A stretch of DNA of 64,000 bases from Qipengyuania polymorpha (GCF_019711435.1 NZ_JAIGNK010000005.1:1-64000); one strand, 5' to 3'; positions 10,232-20,434 are shown, counted from the first letter of the stretch. Made by a program: numbers and translations. The notes: generated from the sequence alone by a model not told the origin.

Positions 10232-11431
10232 CTAGTTGGAGCGGGGCATGGTGAGCAGGAGTCCGGTTGCAAGCGCGGTCAGCACCGCCAGCACAAGGAA
10301 CAGGCCCGCAAAGCCGAAAACCGGCACGAGGCTGAGGGTGAGCCAGGGCATGATGAGGCTCGGCACGGTGTTGGTGAGATTGAACAGGCCGAGGTCGCGC
10401 CCGCGTGTTTCAGGCCTTGGCAGGACGCGCAGCGTCTGGCTCGAGTGCAGCGCGAGGAACACGCTGGTCGAGAGGCCGAAGACGACGTAACCTGCGATGG
10501 CACCTCTCAGGTCGCCCGACAGCGCCATCAGGACGAGGCCTACAGCGCCGATTCCCGCGCCCAGTGCCAGCGGCAGGATGGGACGGTCGTGCCGGTCCGA
10601 CCACCGACCGGCGAGCAGGGCGGCCGGGACCGACAGGACAAGGACGATCGCGAAAATGCGTGCCGTATCATTGTCGGTGAAGCTCGGATCGATCCCGGTG
10701 AACCAGATGAGGAGGTAGGCGAAAAGCGCCGCTTCCGCGATCTGGACCAGCAGCCGGGCGAGCCACATGCGCGAGACCGCGCTGCGTTTGAACCGGCGCG
10801 GCTTGGGAGCTGCTTCGGCTTCGCTCGTCATCAGCTGCGGCATGGCGCGCGGCTGGCCCAGCAGCAGCACGGGCAGCACCATTGCGGCAACGAGGCCGGC
10901 GACCAGCCACAGCCTTTCGTCGGGAGAGGCGAGGCCCGGGATCGTCACCAGCGCGCCCGAAGCCGCACCGAGGGCTGGGGCAAATGACAGCAGGCCGCCG
11001 AGGAAGCCCTTCTGCTCGTCGGGCACGACGTCGCCCGCCCATGCCGCGAGCGGCCCGAGCATCATGTTGAGGCCGAACTGCCAGCCTATGATGAGGACTA
11101 TCAGCGGCACGGTGTCCTGGGCCGTCGGCACGCTCACGAGTAGCGCGAAGGACAGCGCCAGCCCGGCGAAAATCCACGGTCGGCGGGTACCCGTGCGGTC
11201 GCTCGCCCAGCCGAAGGCGATATTGCCGAGGCTGGCGGAAATGGCTCCGGCAAAGGCGATATAGGCGAGCAGGTCGATAGCACCTTCGCCTGCCATGTCT
11301 TGCGCGCGCAGCGGGAGCAGCAGGGTCAGGAAGGGCACATAGGACACCGCGCCGCCCGCGACGGCAAGCGCGTAGAGCCACAGGAAGCGCAGCGACTGGC
11401 GCTGCGGCTGGGTGGTCTCAGTTTGCGCCAT
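10232..11431 (-). CDS. MFS transporter, probable oligosaccharide/sugar carrier
   Basis: The protein is about 399 aa with roughly 12 hydrophobic segments. It has an MFS loop after TM2 (GWASDRTGTRRPW) and a second one mid-protein (GRWSDRHDRPI). The start ATG 11431 overlaps the lacI stop by 14 bases, suggesting translational coupling. A further ATG at 11476 would lie deeper in lacI. As part of the sugar locus it likely moves a di- or oligosaccharide across the inner membrane, but the substrate is inferred from context only. Confidence 0.88.
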   Translation of the reverse strand: MAQTETTQPQRQSLRFLWLYALAVAGGAVSYVPFLTLLLPLRAQDMAGEGAIDLLAYIAFAGAISASLGNIAFGWASDRTGTRRPWIFAGLALSFALLVSVPTAQDTVPLIVLIIGWQFGLNMMLGPLAAWAGDVVPDEQKGFLGGLLSFAPALGAASGALVTIPGLASPDERLWLVAGLVAAMVLPVLLLGQPRAMPQLMTSEAEAAPKPRRFKRSAVSRMWLARLLVQIAEAALFAYLLIWFTGIDPSFTDNDTARIFAIVLVLSVPAALLAGRWSDRHDRPILPLALGAGIGAVGLVLMALSGDLRGAIAGYVVFGLSTSVFLALHSSQTLRVLPRPETRGRDLGLFNLTNTVPSLIMPWLTLSLVPVFGFAGLFLVLAVLTALATGLLLTMPRSN

Positions 11432-12479
11432 TGCCCGGCACGCGCGCGGTCGAGCCGCGGACCACGAGTTCGCCATGCACCGAGATCACGCCTGCAGGCT
11501 TGGCTTTCTTGCGCGCCTCGATCAGCAGTTCCACCGCGCGCGAGATGGTCGCCGAGATCGGCTGGTCGACGGCAGTCAGCGGCGGCTGCGTGAAACGCAC
11601 GATCGGCGAATTGTCGAAGCTGACCAGCGAGAGGTCCTGCGGGACTTTCAACCCGCGCTTGCGCGCAACCTCTAATGTGGCGAGCGCCATCTGGTCGCTG
11701 CTGGCGATGATGGCGGTGGGCGGATCGTCGCTCTCGAGCAGGGCGGTGGCGGCGACAATCCCGCTGTCGAAGCCGAAATCGCCTCTCTCGCACAGGTCTT
11801 CGCACGGCAGTTCTGCGTTTTCCATCGCCTGTCGCCACCCGGCGATACGGCGGTCGGAGAGGCTGAAATCTATCGGCCCTGCGATAAATCCGATGCGCTC
11901 GTGCCCCAGTTCGATGAGGTGGTCGGTCGCAAGGGCGCCATGGAAACGGTCGCCCATGGTGATCGCGAAACCCGGTCCCTCCTCGGTCGTGCCGATACGT
12001 GCAAAAGGGATCCCGCGCTCGGCCAGCAGGCCGGTAATCAGCGGGTTCTCCGAATGCGGCGGGGTCAGGATGACACCGTCGGGCTGGAGCGCGGCGATGG
12101 CTGCGGAAAGCTCCCGCTCGACATGGTCGCTATGCGTGTCGACGAGCTCGATGAGCATGCGATAGCCGTGCTCGGCGCAGGTCAGCATGCCGCCAAGGAG
12201 CATCTGGTCGACCCAGTCGCGCCCTTCGCGCGCGCGCCAGTCGGAAATGGTCGCGTCGCGGTCGTTCAAGGCGAGGATGAGATAGCTGCGCGAGCCGCTC
12301 ATGCGCTGGGCCGCGATGCTGGGCACATAGCCGAGCTTGTCGATGCTCGCCTGCACGCGCTCCTTCATGGCGGGGCGCACATTGGGCTCGTTGTTGATGA
12401 CGCGGCTCACCGTCTGCAGGGAAACCCCCGCATCGGCTGCCACGTGCTTGATAGTTACCGACTGGCGCCGCCGAGCCAT
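11418..12479 (-). CDS. LacI/GalR-family transcriptional regulator
   Basis: The 353-aa repressor has the N-terminal helix-turn-helix (TIKHVAADAGVSLQTVSRVIN) and hinge helix region, followed by a periplasmic-binding-type sugar domain. It lies inside the halogenase/MFS operon. The palindromes at 10177-10192 and 20483-20494 are the natural operator candidates. It probably represses uptake and GH3 genes until an oligosaccharide or its product binds. Confidence 0.95.
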   Translation of the reverse strand: MARRRQSVTIKHVAADAGVSLQTVSRVINNEPNVRPAMKERVQASIDKLGYVPSIAAQRMSGSRSYLILALNDRDATISDWRAREGRDWVDQMLLGGMLTCAEHGYRMLIELVDTHSDHVERELSAAIAALQPDGVILTPPHSENPLITGLLAERGIPFARIGTTEEGPGFAITMGDRFHGALATDHLIELGHERIGFIAGPIDFSLSDRRIAGWRQAMENAELPCEDLCERGDFGFDSGIVAATALLESDDPPTAIIASSDQMALATLEVARKRGLKVPQDLSLVSFDNSPIVRFTQPPLTAVDQPISATISRAVELLIEARKKAKPAGVISVHGELVVRGSTARVPGNGAN

Positions 12480-12533
12480 TCGCCTGATCCCTCCAGAAAT
12501 TCCAGTTCGCTTCCGATCCCTGCCTGCCCCTCC

Positions 12534-14036
12534 TCAGGCGGGAACCGGTTCCTTCGCGCCGCAATAACGGCTGACATATTCATGATGCGCGGGAAGTGCG
12601 GCAACCGTCTTGCGCGTGTTTTCCCTGATCAGTGCGAGGAATTTCGTCAGTTCCTCGTCGCCCATCTTGCGCGCTACGGGGTGATGCGATTGCGGGAAGA
12701 TTCCCTGTCCCATCATCACCTGCACCCAGCTATTCTCGGCAAAGAGTTCGTCCGACTTGCGGAACACGCGACCGGATTCGCGGAACAGCTCGATTTTCTG
12801 CTTGAGGCTCTGGGGAATATCCATGGTCGCACACTGGCGCCAGAACGGGCTGTCGCGCCGGTCGGTGGCCTTGTAGTGCAGGATGAGGAAATCACGGATC
12901 TGCTCCATGTCGAGCAGCTGCTGGTCGTTGAATTCGGCGACGTCGCTTTCCTTCACCTCGCCACCCGGCATGATGCGCAGGAAGCGGATGATGGCGCGCT
13001 GGATGAGATGGATGCTGGTCGATTCCAGCGGTTCCATGAAGCCGCTCGACAGGCCGACCGCGATGCAGTTGCGGTGCCATTGCTTGCGCCGCGCACCGGT
13101 CAGGAAGCGCAGGCGGTTGGGCTTCGACACGGTCTCGCCGGTCACCGTGTCGAGCAGGCGCGCCTCGGCCTCGTCGTCGCTGAGGTAGCGGCTGCAATAG
13201 ACGATGCCATTGCCTTGCCGGTGCTGTAGCGGGATGCGCCATTGCCAGCCGGAATCATGCGCGATGGCGCGGGTATAGGGGATCGGCGGTTGCACGCTCC
13301 TGGTCTGGACCGCCACGGCGCGGTCGCAGGGGAGGTAATGGCTCCAGTCGTCATAGCCGACGTGCAGCGCACCTTCGATGAGAAGCGCGCGAAAACCGGT
13401 GCAGTCGATGAACAGCTCGCCCTCGATGCGCTTGCCGCTTTCGAGCAGGAGCGCTGCGATATTGCCGCTCTCGGTATCCAGCTCCACCTTGGCAATCTTG
13501 CCCTCGACGCGCGTCGTGCCTGCGGCCTCGGACAGCTTGCGCAGGTAACGCGCATAGCTCGTCGCGTCGATCTGGTAGGCGTAGTTCAGGCTGCGATCGG
13601 GCAGGTGGGCGAATTTCTTTTCGAAGCCAGCCTGCAATTCGAGGCAGTAATCGTCGTAGCTGTAGTCGATGCCGCGCTCGCGGCCCTCGAGCCAGAAGTG
13701 CCAGAAGCCGGCCGACCAGTGATCCTTTCCGGTGGAACCGAAGGAATGGAAATATTCCTCGCCGTCCTTGCCCCAGTTCTCGAAATTGATGCCCAGCTTG
13801 AAGGTGGCGTTGGTCTCGCGCATGAACTCCGCTTCGGGAATGTTCATGATCTCGTTGAAGGCGATCAGCGGCGGGATGGTGCTTTCGCCCACGCCGACCG
13901 TGCCGATGGCATCCGATTCCACCAGCGTCACTTCCGCGGCCCGCCCCATCGTGCGCGAAATGGCTGCCGCGGCCATCCAGCCTGCGGTGCCGCCACCGGC
14001 AATGACGATGCGTTTGGGGGTGCGCTGTGTGCTCAT
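12534..14036 (-). CDS. Flavin-dependent tryptophan halogenase-family protein 1
   Basis: The 500-aa protein has the FAD motif GGGTAGW (residues 14-20), the family catalytic lysine position (K80) and an intact second signature WQWRIP (264-269) that separates halogenases from flavin monooxygenases. The family chlorinates or brominates tryptophan or indoles with FADH2, halide and O2. The natural substrate here is unknown. Its ATG overlaps the upstream JmjC gene by 4 bases. No natural-product genes are nearby; the context is sugar uptake. Confidence 0.92.
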   Translation of the reverse strand: MSTQRTPKRIVIAGGGTAGWMAAAAISRTMGRAAEVTLVESDAIGTVGVGESTIPPLIAFNEIMNIPEAEFMRETNATFKLGINFENWGKDGEEYFHSFGSTGKDHWSAGFWHFWLEGRERGIDYSYDDYCLELQAGFEKKFAHLPDRSLNYAYQIDATSYARYLRKLSEAAGTTRVEGKIAKVELDTESGNIAALLLESGKRIEGELFIDCTGFRALLIEGALHVGYDDWSHYLPCDRAVAVQTRSVQPPIPYTRAIAHDSGWQWRIPLQHRQGNGIVYCSRYLSDDEAEARLLDTVTGETVSKPNRLRFLTGARRKQWHRNCIAVGLSSGFMEPLESTSIHLIQRAIIRFLRIMPGGEVKESDVAEFNDQQLLDMEQIRDFLILHYKATDRRDSPFWRQCATMDIPQSLKQKIELFRESGRVFRKSDELFAENSWVQVMMGQGIFPQSHHPVARKMGDEELTKFLALIRENTRKTVAALPAHHEYVSRYCGAKEPVPA

Positions 14037-15064
14037 CGCGAAAGTGTCCTGAGTAGAAAGGCGCGCAGTTGGCCTGCGGTTTGCGCCGTGAGAGGTGCCA
14101 GCGCCCCACGGGCGTCGGCGGGAATGTGTTCGGCGACCTGCGGGTCGTTTTCGAATACGTAGTGGTCGAAAAGCGCGCGCCAGATGGCCTTGTCGTCATC
14201 GGGCAGGTCGCGGATGGCAAGGATGGCGTGATAGAGCGCTTCCTGCGGCTGGCCGAGGAAGTTCGCTGCGCGCCGCCACCAGTAATTGATCAGCACGTTG
14301 AAATCGGCGAGCCCTTCGACATGGTGCCACCACATCGACGGGATGAAGAGCGCATCACCCGGCTCGAGCTCGGCCACCTGCGCCACTTCCAGCGCATCGG
14401 CGAAGCGGGGGAAGGCATCGAAATCGGGCGCATGGAAATCGACCATGCTCACCGCGCGGCCCGCGGGCGTGTTGTCGATCGGCCCGAGGTAGAGATTGTC
14501 GAACTGGTCCGGCGGGAACAGCGTGAAGCGGCGGCGCCCTACCGCGCAGCAGGCGAGGTTGTCGGGAAAGTCGTTATGCGCCGCAATGCGGGTTCGCCCG
14601 CCGATCCAGATGCTCTGCAGCGGATTGTGATCCGCAACGGGCGAGGGATTGGCATCGACCAGTCCGTCGAAAAACACCTTCATGTCGATCGAGCCGAGAT
14701 ACATCAGCGGCGCATCGATCTTGCCCTCGTGTTCGTCGTAGTGGCGGAAAATATCGGCGAGCCTGGCCTGCGAGGTGCGGAAATTCACCTTCATGTCCTC
14801 GCCGTAGAACAGCCGGCCGCCGCCGCCATCTTCGCCGATCGAGACGGTGAAGGGGACATTGTGCGCCTTGGAGAGGATATGCTCGCGCGCGTCTTTCGCC
14901 GAGGAAAGCCCGGCTTCGACGATCGGCCAGTCGCGCACGAGCCCGCGCGCAATGAAGGGCTCGCGCGTTTGCGACACGGCAGCCATCAGCGCATCGTGGT
15001 CGGCGACCTCGCGCTCGGGCACGCTTCTCATGGAAGCAAAAATCGAGGCGTCGGCCTCAGCCAA
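14033..15064 (-). CDS. Cupin-8/JmjC-type Fe(II), 2-oxoglutarate oxygenase-like protein
   Basis: The 343-aa protein has the metal triad spacing of FIH-like JmjC enzymes: H163-x-D165 in AAHNDF and a late histidine (H247 or H248) in MWWHH. RRRFTLFPP is also typical of cupin-8. Such enzymes hydroxylate protein side chains or small molecules. It is translationally coupled on both sides (8-base overlap with SapC, 4-base overlap with halogenase 1), so it probably acts with them. The substrate is unknown. Confidence 0.88.
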   Translation of the reverse strand: MAEADASIFASMRSVPEREVADHDALMAAVSQTREPFIARGLVRDWPIVEAGLSSAKDAREHILSKAHNVPFTVSIGEDGGGGRLFYGEDMKVNFRTSQARLADIFRHYDEHEGKIDAPLMYLGSIDMKVFFDGLVDANPSPVADHNPLQSIWIGGRTRIAAHNDFPDNLACCAVGRRRFTLFPPDQFDNLYLGPIDNTPAGRAVSMVDFHAPDFDAFPRFADALEVAQVAELEPGDALFIPSMWWHHVEGLADFNVLINYWWRRAANFLGQPQEALYHAILAIRDLPDDDKAIWRALFDHYVFENDPQVAEHIPADARGALAPLTAQTAGQLRAFLLRTLSR

Positions 15065-15776
15065 GGTTTTCCTTCCGGTCCTTGCGGGAAATCAGCCCCG
15101 AGAGCTGCGAAAGCGAGGCGAGCGCCATGAAGATCGGCGTCAGCATTCCGGTCTGGCGCAATTCGTCGAGCGCGGTCACGTCGAGCGCGAAGAACTTGTC
15201 TTCGTTGATGATGTGATAGCCGACCAGCGACTGGCGCGTGCCGTTGCTCAGCGGCACGTCGAGGCTGAAGGGCTCGAGCAGGTCGTAACGCTCCAGCGCC
15301 TGGAAGAAGGCCGGGGTTTCCTGGAACCAAGCGTGCAGCGCGCCGAGCTGGTCGCTGATCCGTTCGAGGAAGGGCGTCGGACGGCCATCTTCGTCGAACA
15401 CGCGCGTGCCTTCGCCGCTGGTCGAAACGCGCGGGTGGTCCATGTCGATATGGACCTGCGGCTCGCCGCCTTCCTCGCGCGGACGTCCGACCAGGAAGGG
15501 CTTGATGCTCATCGAGAGCGGGATGTAGCTGGCGTCCCACTTGTCGCCCTCGAGGTAGAGGTTCTCGCCATTCTCGAAGCCCAGCATGGCAAGCGCGTTG
15601 AAGCCGCTACCGTCGTCGTTGCGGCGGAAGAGGATGGGATAGTCGCCCTGCACCTGGCGGAATTCATGCGGTACGATAAGGCACGCCATGACCGCGTCGC
15701 CCCGCTCCACACCATGGTCGGTATGGATGCGCAGTTCGGCGTGTTCCTTGGTATTCAGGCTCTGGTGGTTGCTCAT
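15057..15776 (-). CDS. SapC-family protein
   Basis: The 239-aa soluble protein resembles the SapC family, named after a Campylobacter surface-layer locus but widespread in TBDR loci of alpha- and gammaproteobacteria with no proven function. No signal peptide or membrane segment is visible, so it is likely cytoplasmic. Its ATG overlaps the stop of halogenase 2 by 4 bases and its stop overlaps the JmjC gene by 8. Confidence 0.85.
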   Translation of the reverse strand: MSNHQSLNTKEHAELRIHTDHGVERGDAVMACLIVPHEFRQVQGDYPILFRRNDDGSGFNALAMLGFENGENLYLEGDKWDASYIPLSMSIKPFLVGRPREEGGEPQVHIDMDHPRVSTSGEGTRVFDEDGRPTPFLERISDQLGALHAWFQETPAFFQALERYDLLEPFSLDVPLSNGTRQSLVGYHIINEDKFFALDVTALDELRQTGMLTPIFMALASLSQLSGLISRKDRKENLG

Positions 15777-17311
15777 GATCCGGCCAATTCTCCGTGCGCG
15801 GCAGGGTTCGCCGCGATGTTATTCATTCTGTCGAGGTAATCCCGATTGCTGGGCAAAGCCGCAAGCAGCGCCCGTGTCTTTTCCCGCATTGCGACCGCCC
15901 CTTGTGCAGTCGGCGCGCGCGCGAGGCTGGCAGGCAGGTCGAAACCCATGCCGTAGAGCACATATTGCTGGCTGGCGGCGGAAAAGATTTCGTCCTGCTG
16001 CGGGAAATCCCAGTTCGAGGGCGGTGCGTCGCGCCACAGTTCCAGTTGCGCGGCAAGGCGCGGCGGAATCGATGCAGCCTCGCGCTGGGCTAGCCAGTAG
16101 GGCTCGCTCCGCCGGCTCAGCACGTAATGCAGCTTGAGGAATTCGACGATGCGATCCCAGCGATAGAGGAAGCGCTCGTTGAACTTCTCCGCATGGAGCG
16201 CGGCGGTCTCGGGCCTCTCGGGAAAATTCTCTGCCAGCATGCGGCAGGACAGTTCGATCATCACGATGGCCGAGGCTTCCAGCGGTTCGATGAAGCCGGC
16301 CGACATGCCGATGGCGAGGCAGTTGCCGACCCAGAATTTCTCGCGGTGTCCGGTAGGGAAGGCGAGCTTGCGCGGCGCGAGCTGGCTCCGGTCGGCGTGG
16401 GGGAGGTGCTCGGCGATATAGGCATCGAGCAGCTCGGCGGCCCGCTGGTCATCGATGAAGCGTGAGGAATAGACGCAGCCGATGCCGCGCCGGGTCGGCA
16501 GGGCAATATCCCACAGCCAGCCCGCTTCATGCGCGGTGCCGACGGTTTGCGAGGCAATCGGGCTGCCCGCTTCGACCGGGACCTGCACGGCAAGCGCGCG
16601 GTCGTTGAAGGAGACATCCGAGCGGTCGACCCAGCCGCTGCCGCAATGCTCGCCGATGAGGAGCGCGGCCATGCCGGTGCAATCGATGAAGAAATCGGCT
16701 TCCAGCCTGCCTGTTTTTGCCAGCAGCAGGCCTTCGATCGAGCTTCCCTGCGGGCCGAGAACCTTGTCGACCCGGTCGGAAATGTGCGTGACGCCGAGGC
16801 GGGTGGTCGCGTGGCGCTTGAGCAGCTCGGCAAACTTTCCCGCATCGAGATGGTAGCCATAGTTCAGTGTGCCGGCATAGTCGGGCATGGCGCGTTGGCG
16901 GGGCGCAAGGTCGCGCGCGCAGACATCGGCCTGCGGCGACATGGCCTGCGCGAAAGTCTCGTCGCCGTCGCGGAATGCGGCGAGTACCTGTCCGGTCTGG
17001 GACGCGGGCGGGGCGGTAAAGGGGTGGAGGTAGCTGTCGCGTTCGCTGCCATCGACCCATCCGTCGAAGCGCGAACCCTGTTTGAAGCTGGCATCGCATT
17101 CCCGCAGGAACTCGGTTTCGGGAATGCCGAGGGTGCGCAATGTCTCGCGCATCGTGGGCCAGGTGCCTTCGCCAACGCCGATGGTGGCGATGTCGGGGGC
17201 TTCGATGAGTGTGATCGCAAGGTCGGGCCTGCGCGCGGCGAGCAGACCGGCTGTTAGCCAGCCGGCTGTACCGCCACCCACTATGGCAACCTTGTCGAAT
17301 GTCCCGGGCAT
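15773..17311 (-). CDS. Flavin-dependent tryptophan halogenase-family protein 2
   Basis: The 512-aa paralogue of halogenase 1 has FAD motif GGGTAGW (12-18) and the lysine position (K77) conserved. The second signature reads WLWDIA (264-269), with the proline of WxWxIP lost. It therefore may have altered activity or substrate. It is the first gene after the big TBDR, from which a 14-bp hairpin separates it, and it is coupled to SapC by a 4-base overlap. Confidence 0.9.
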   Translation of the reverse strand: MPGTFDKVAIVGGGTAGWLTAGLLAARRPDLAITLIEAPDIATIGVGEGTWPTMRETLRTLGIPETEFLRECDASFKQGSRFDGWVDGSERDSYLHPFTAPPASQTGQVLAAFRDGDETFAQAMSPQADVCARDLAPRQRAMPDYAGTLNYGYHLDAGKFAELLKRHATTRLGVTHISDRVDKVLGPQGSSIEGLLLAKTGRLEADFFIDCTGMAALLIGEHCGSGWVDRSDVSFNDRALAVQVPVEAGSPIASQTVGTAHEAGWLWDIALPTRRGIGCVYSSRFIDDQRAAELLDAYIAEHLPHADRSQLAPRKLAFPTGHREKFWVGNCLAIGMSAGFIEPLEASAIVMIELSCRMLAENFPERPETAALHAEKFNERFLYRWDRIVEFLKLHYVLSRRSEPYWLAQREAASIPPRLAAQLELWRDAPPSNWDFPQQDEIFSAASQQYVLYGMGFDLPASLARAPTAQGAVAMREKTRALLAALPSNRDYLDRMNNIAANPAAHGELAGS

Positions 17312-17351
17312 TTGATGACCTATAGCTGTCTCTTAGCGAGGCACAAATAAG

Positions 17352-17385
17352 GAGAGCCGCACTGCGCGCTGGCAGTGCGGCTCTC
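17352..17385 (-). terminator. Strong intercistronic hairpin between TBDR and halogenase 2
   Basis: GAGAGCCGCACTGC (17352-17365) pairs perfectly with GCAGTGCGGCTCTC (17372-17385) around a 6-base loop. On the minus strand it follows the TBDR stop by 43 bases and leads into a short CTTATTTG. It may attenuate read-through, or protect the TBDR mRNA 3' end, making the receptor more abundant than the downstream enzymes. Confidence 0.7.
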
Positions 17386-17428
17386 GAAACTTCGCGGAGT
17401 GGGAGGGGGCAGGGCCCCCTCGCCAGAC

Positions 17429-20400
17429 TTAGAAGGAGAAGCGAACACCTGCCGCGTAACGCGGTGCACCGCGATAGGAGAAGAAGGTGTTGTTGTAGCT
17501 CCGGCGGTAACCCTTCAGGTTTTCGCCGGTGAGGTTGATACCCTCGACGAAGACCGTCAGCCCCATGTCGAACTCGTAGGAAGCGCTGGCATCGACCTGC
17601 CAGTATTCGTCACGATAGAAGGGGTTGGTCGGGTTGGAGCTATAACCGGCCAGGAAGTCGTCACGCCAGTTCCATGCGACACGAGCCTGGAACGGACCCT
17701 TGTCGTAGAAGGCAACCGCGTTGGCGCTGTCGGACAGGCCGACGAGAGCGAACTGGTCGACGCTGGCAGGCTGGGTGTTGTCGAACGTCGCATCGCCGTT
17801 GACGATGGTGTAGTTCAGAATGACACCGAAGCCGGTTTCCCAGAAGTTGTGCTGGAGCGCGAATTCCCAGCCGTCGATGGTCGCGGTACGATCGGAGTTA
17901 GCCGGTACCGTTACGTCAACCTGCAGCGGCGCATCTTCCGGCAAGCCCCTGATGTTGATGCCGCCATTGTTGCCGACGAAGGTCGTCTCCGGATAATTCG
18001 CAATGATGTAATCGCGAATTGCGTCATTGCCCGCATTTGCTCCCAGAACTGCGCGAGCTTCATCTGCACGCGGACCGTCATACGGATTGGTTATGCCGTC
18101 GATCGTGCCCTGGTAGCTGCCGTTGAACGAGATGTAATTCTCGACGTTCTTACGGAAGTAGCCGACCGACAGGTAGCTTGCATTGCCGTAGTACCATTCA
18201 GCCGAAACGTCGAAGTTCTCGGACTTGAAAGGAAGCAGGCCGGGGTTTCCCTGGTTCCCGTCTGCGCCGTCAACGCGGAACAGCGGGTTGTAGGTCAGGC
18301 CACCCTGAAGGTTGTCGTAGGTCGGGCGTGTGATCGTATGGCTGTACGATGCACGCAGCTTGATGTCTTCGAACGGCTCGATGTCGAAGTCGACATTGGG
18401 CAGCCAGAAGTCGTAATCGCCCTTCGCGCTCGTGAAGATGCGGTTATCGTCATCGATTTCGAGATAGAATTCGTTCGCCGAAGCCCAGTACGATCCGGTG
18501 ACCGAAGGCACGAGTGCGGTCGATTCCACCGAGGTGGTTTCGTAGCGGAGGCCCGTGATAAGGTGCGCTTCACCGGCGCCGACATCAAACGTGAAGTTGG
18601 CTTCTGCGAACGGCGCAAGGGTCGTTTCCTTGATCCGGCGATCGGTGGTCGGTTTTGCAAGACAGGTGCCTGCCTGCGGCGTTCCGACACCGGGCTGGCT
18701 GCAGATGTTGAACTGGTCTTCGAGAAGACCCACCACACGCTCCACGTCGAAACCGTAGAACTGCTGGATGATGTTCGGATTATCGACACCGTCCATACCA
18801 CGGAAAGCTTCCGTGACATCGATCGGGAAGAAGACATCATCCGGCAGGTCGGCGGCGGTGCCGAGACCACCCCAGGTTTCGTTCTGCAGGAAGCCGTAGG
18901 CCGATTTGACCTTGTTTTCGGTGTAGGTGACGCCGAAGTCGAGGCTTTCGAGGAAGCCGCTGTCCGATTCCCAGTTACCGCTCAGCTGCACCTGGTCGAT
19001 GTCGTCGCGGAAGAAGGCGTTACGGAAGGCGTTACCCGTGGCGAAGCGCTGCGAGATGTCGTTCGAGTCAACGCCGGTGGCGTTGGTGTACGAAATGACC
19101 GGCAGGTCGCTGGTAAAGTCGATGGTCTGCGTCTGCAGGCCGAAGACGGCCGTGCCGACCGAAACGTTCGAACCGTAGGGCAAGGTCGGCTTCGATTCCG
19201 CGCTCGAGGTGTGCGCATCGAGAACCCAGGTGAAGTTGCCCGGAGCCTTCCATTCGACGTTGAAGCCGAGCGACTTGTTGGTCGAACGGTTCGCGGTGAG
19301 CGAGCCCGAGTAGGAAAGGTCCGAGGGACCCGTGCCGAAATCTTCCGAGTAGAACAGAAGGTCGGCAACCGGACCGTCGCTGAACGCGCTGCTGGTATTG
19401 CCGTGGTTGAACCAGATACCGACCGAGCTCTGGCGAGCTTCGACTTCATTCTGCGAATAGGTGTAGTCGGTGGTGAAGGTCAGGTTGTCCGACGGGGCGT
19501 ACTGCAGGACGACCTGGCCGTTGATACGCTCACGCGTGATGTCGGTGACGTTGTACGAACCGTTCTGCGGAACCGAGTAGACGTCGGTCGCGCCCGGAGG
19601 GTTCTGGGTGTTGTCGCGGAAGCAGACCGTACCCCAGTTCCATTCGTCGGCCGAGCCGCAGCCCAGGTAACCGTCGCGGAAATCGCTGAAGAACTGGTTG
19701 AAGCCCGAATTGCGCTTCTGGTAGCTGCCGGTGACGGCGATACCGAACTGCGCTTCGTCACCCCAGGTGTTCGAGATGATACCCGAGATTTCCGGAGTGA
19801 TGCTGACGTCGCCGTTCTCGGAATCGTCATAGACACCCTTGGCCGCGATCGAACCCTTGAAACCGGGTGCGTCCAGCGGGCGCGGGGTACGGATGTTGAT
19901 GCTCGAACCGATACCGCCCGAAGGAACGGTGGCACGGCCGGTCTTGTACACTTCGACGGCCGCAACCGCTTCCGAAGCGAGGTTGCCGAAGTCGAACGAG
20001 CGCGAGGAGGGCGCGCTGGCACCGTCGCCGAGCGTCGAGGTCGGCATCTGGCGACCGTTGAGCGTGACGAGGTTGTATTCCGGGCCGAAGCCGCGAACGG
20101 TGACGCGGGCGCCTTCGCCGTTTTCACGGTCGATCGACACGCCGGTGATGCGCTGCAGCGACTCAGCAAGGTTCGTATCGGGGAACTTGCCGATATCTTC
20201 CGCCGAGATTGCATCGACGACACCCTGCGCCTCGCGCTTGATGTTCATCGCGTCGCGCAGCGATGCGCGAATACCGGTAACGACGATAACGTCGTCAGCC
20301 GCGACTACCTCTTCGGCAGCCTCTTCATCCGCAGTCGCATCCTGTGCGAAAGCGGTGGTTGCACCCATACCCATCGCCATGACCGAGGCACCGGCCAGGT

Positions 20401-20434
20401 ACTTGGCGAACGTGGGCTTACGTCCAAAAGCCAT
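17429..20434 (-). CDS. TonB-dependent receptor, Xanthomonas/Caulobacter carbohydrate type
   Basis: The 1001-aa receptor has a signal peptide ending near TTAFAQ, the TonB box-like DVIVVTG, and plug elements IGKFPDTNLAESLQRITGV and VRGFGPEYN that typify the large TIGR01782-like carbohydrate receptors. It ends YAAGVRFSF, with the terminal aromatic of barrel proteins. It likely binds and imports an oligosaccharide for the GH3 lipoprotein. The ATG has a perfect GGGAGGAG site. A LacI-type palindrome and promoter lie upstream. Confidence 0.95.
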   Translation of the reverse strand: MAFGRKPTFAKYLAGASVMAMGMGATTAFAQDATADEEAAEEVVAADDVIVVTGIRASLRDAMNIKREAQGVVDAISAEDIGKFPDTNLAESLQRITGVSIDRENGEGARVTVRGFGPEYNLVTLNGRQMPTSTLGDGASAPSSRSFDFGNLASEAVAAVEVYKTGRATVPSGGIGSSINIRTPRPLDAPGFKGSIAAKGVYDDSENGDVSITPEISGIISNTWGDEAQFGIAVTGSYQKRNSGFNQFFSDFRDGYLGCGSADEWNWGTVCFRDNTQNPPGATDVYSVPQNGSYNVTDITRERINGQVVLQYAPSDNLTFTTDYTYSQNEVEARQSSVGIWFNHGNTSSAFSDGPVADLLFYSEDFGTGPSDLSYSGSLTANRSTNKSLGFNVEWKAPGNFTWVLDAHTSSAESKPTLPYGSNVSVGTAVFGLQTQTIDFTSDLPVISYTNATGVDSNDISQRFATGNAFRNAFFRDDIDQVQLSGNWESDSGFLESLDFGVTYTENKVKSAYGFLQNETWGGLGTAADLPDDVFFPIDVTEAFRGMDGVDNPNIIQQFYGFDVERVVGLLEDQFNICSQPGVGTPQAGTCLAKPTTDRRIKETTLAPFAEANFTFDVGAGEAHLITGLRYETTSVESTALVPSVTGSYWASANEFYLEIDDDNRIFTSAKGDYDFWLPNVDFDIEPFEDIKLRASYSHTITRPTYDNLQGGLTYNPLFRVDGADGNQGNPGLLPFKSENFDVSAEWYYGNASYLSVGYFRKNVENYISFNGSYQGTIDGITNPYDGPRADEARAVLGANAGNDAIRDYIIANYPETTFVGNNGGINIRGLPEDAPLQVDVTVPANSDRTATIDGWEFALQHNFWETGFGVILNYTIVNGDATFDNTQPASVDQFALVGLSDSANAVAFYDKGPFQARVAWNWRDDFLAGYSSNPTNPFYRDEYWQVDASASYEFDMGLTVFVEGINLTGENLKGYRRSYNNTFFSYRGAPRYAAGVRFSF

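Noticed and set aside
12534..17311. Halogenated natural-product biosynthesis cluster
   Set aside because: No NRPS, PKS, tailoring or export genes; neighbours are TBDR, LacI, MFS and GH3 sugar genes.
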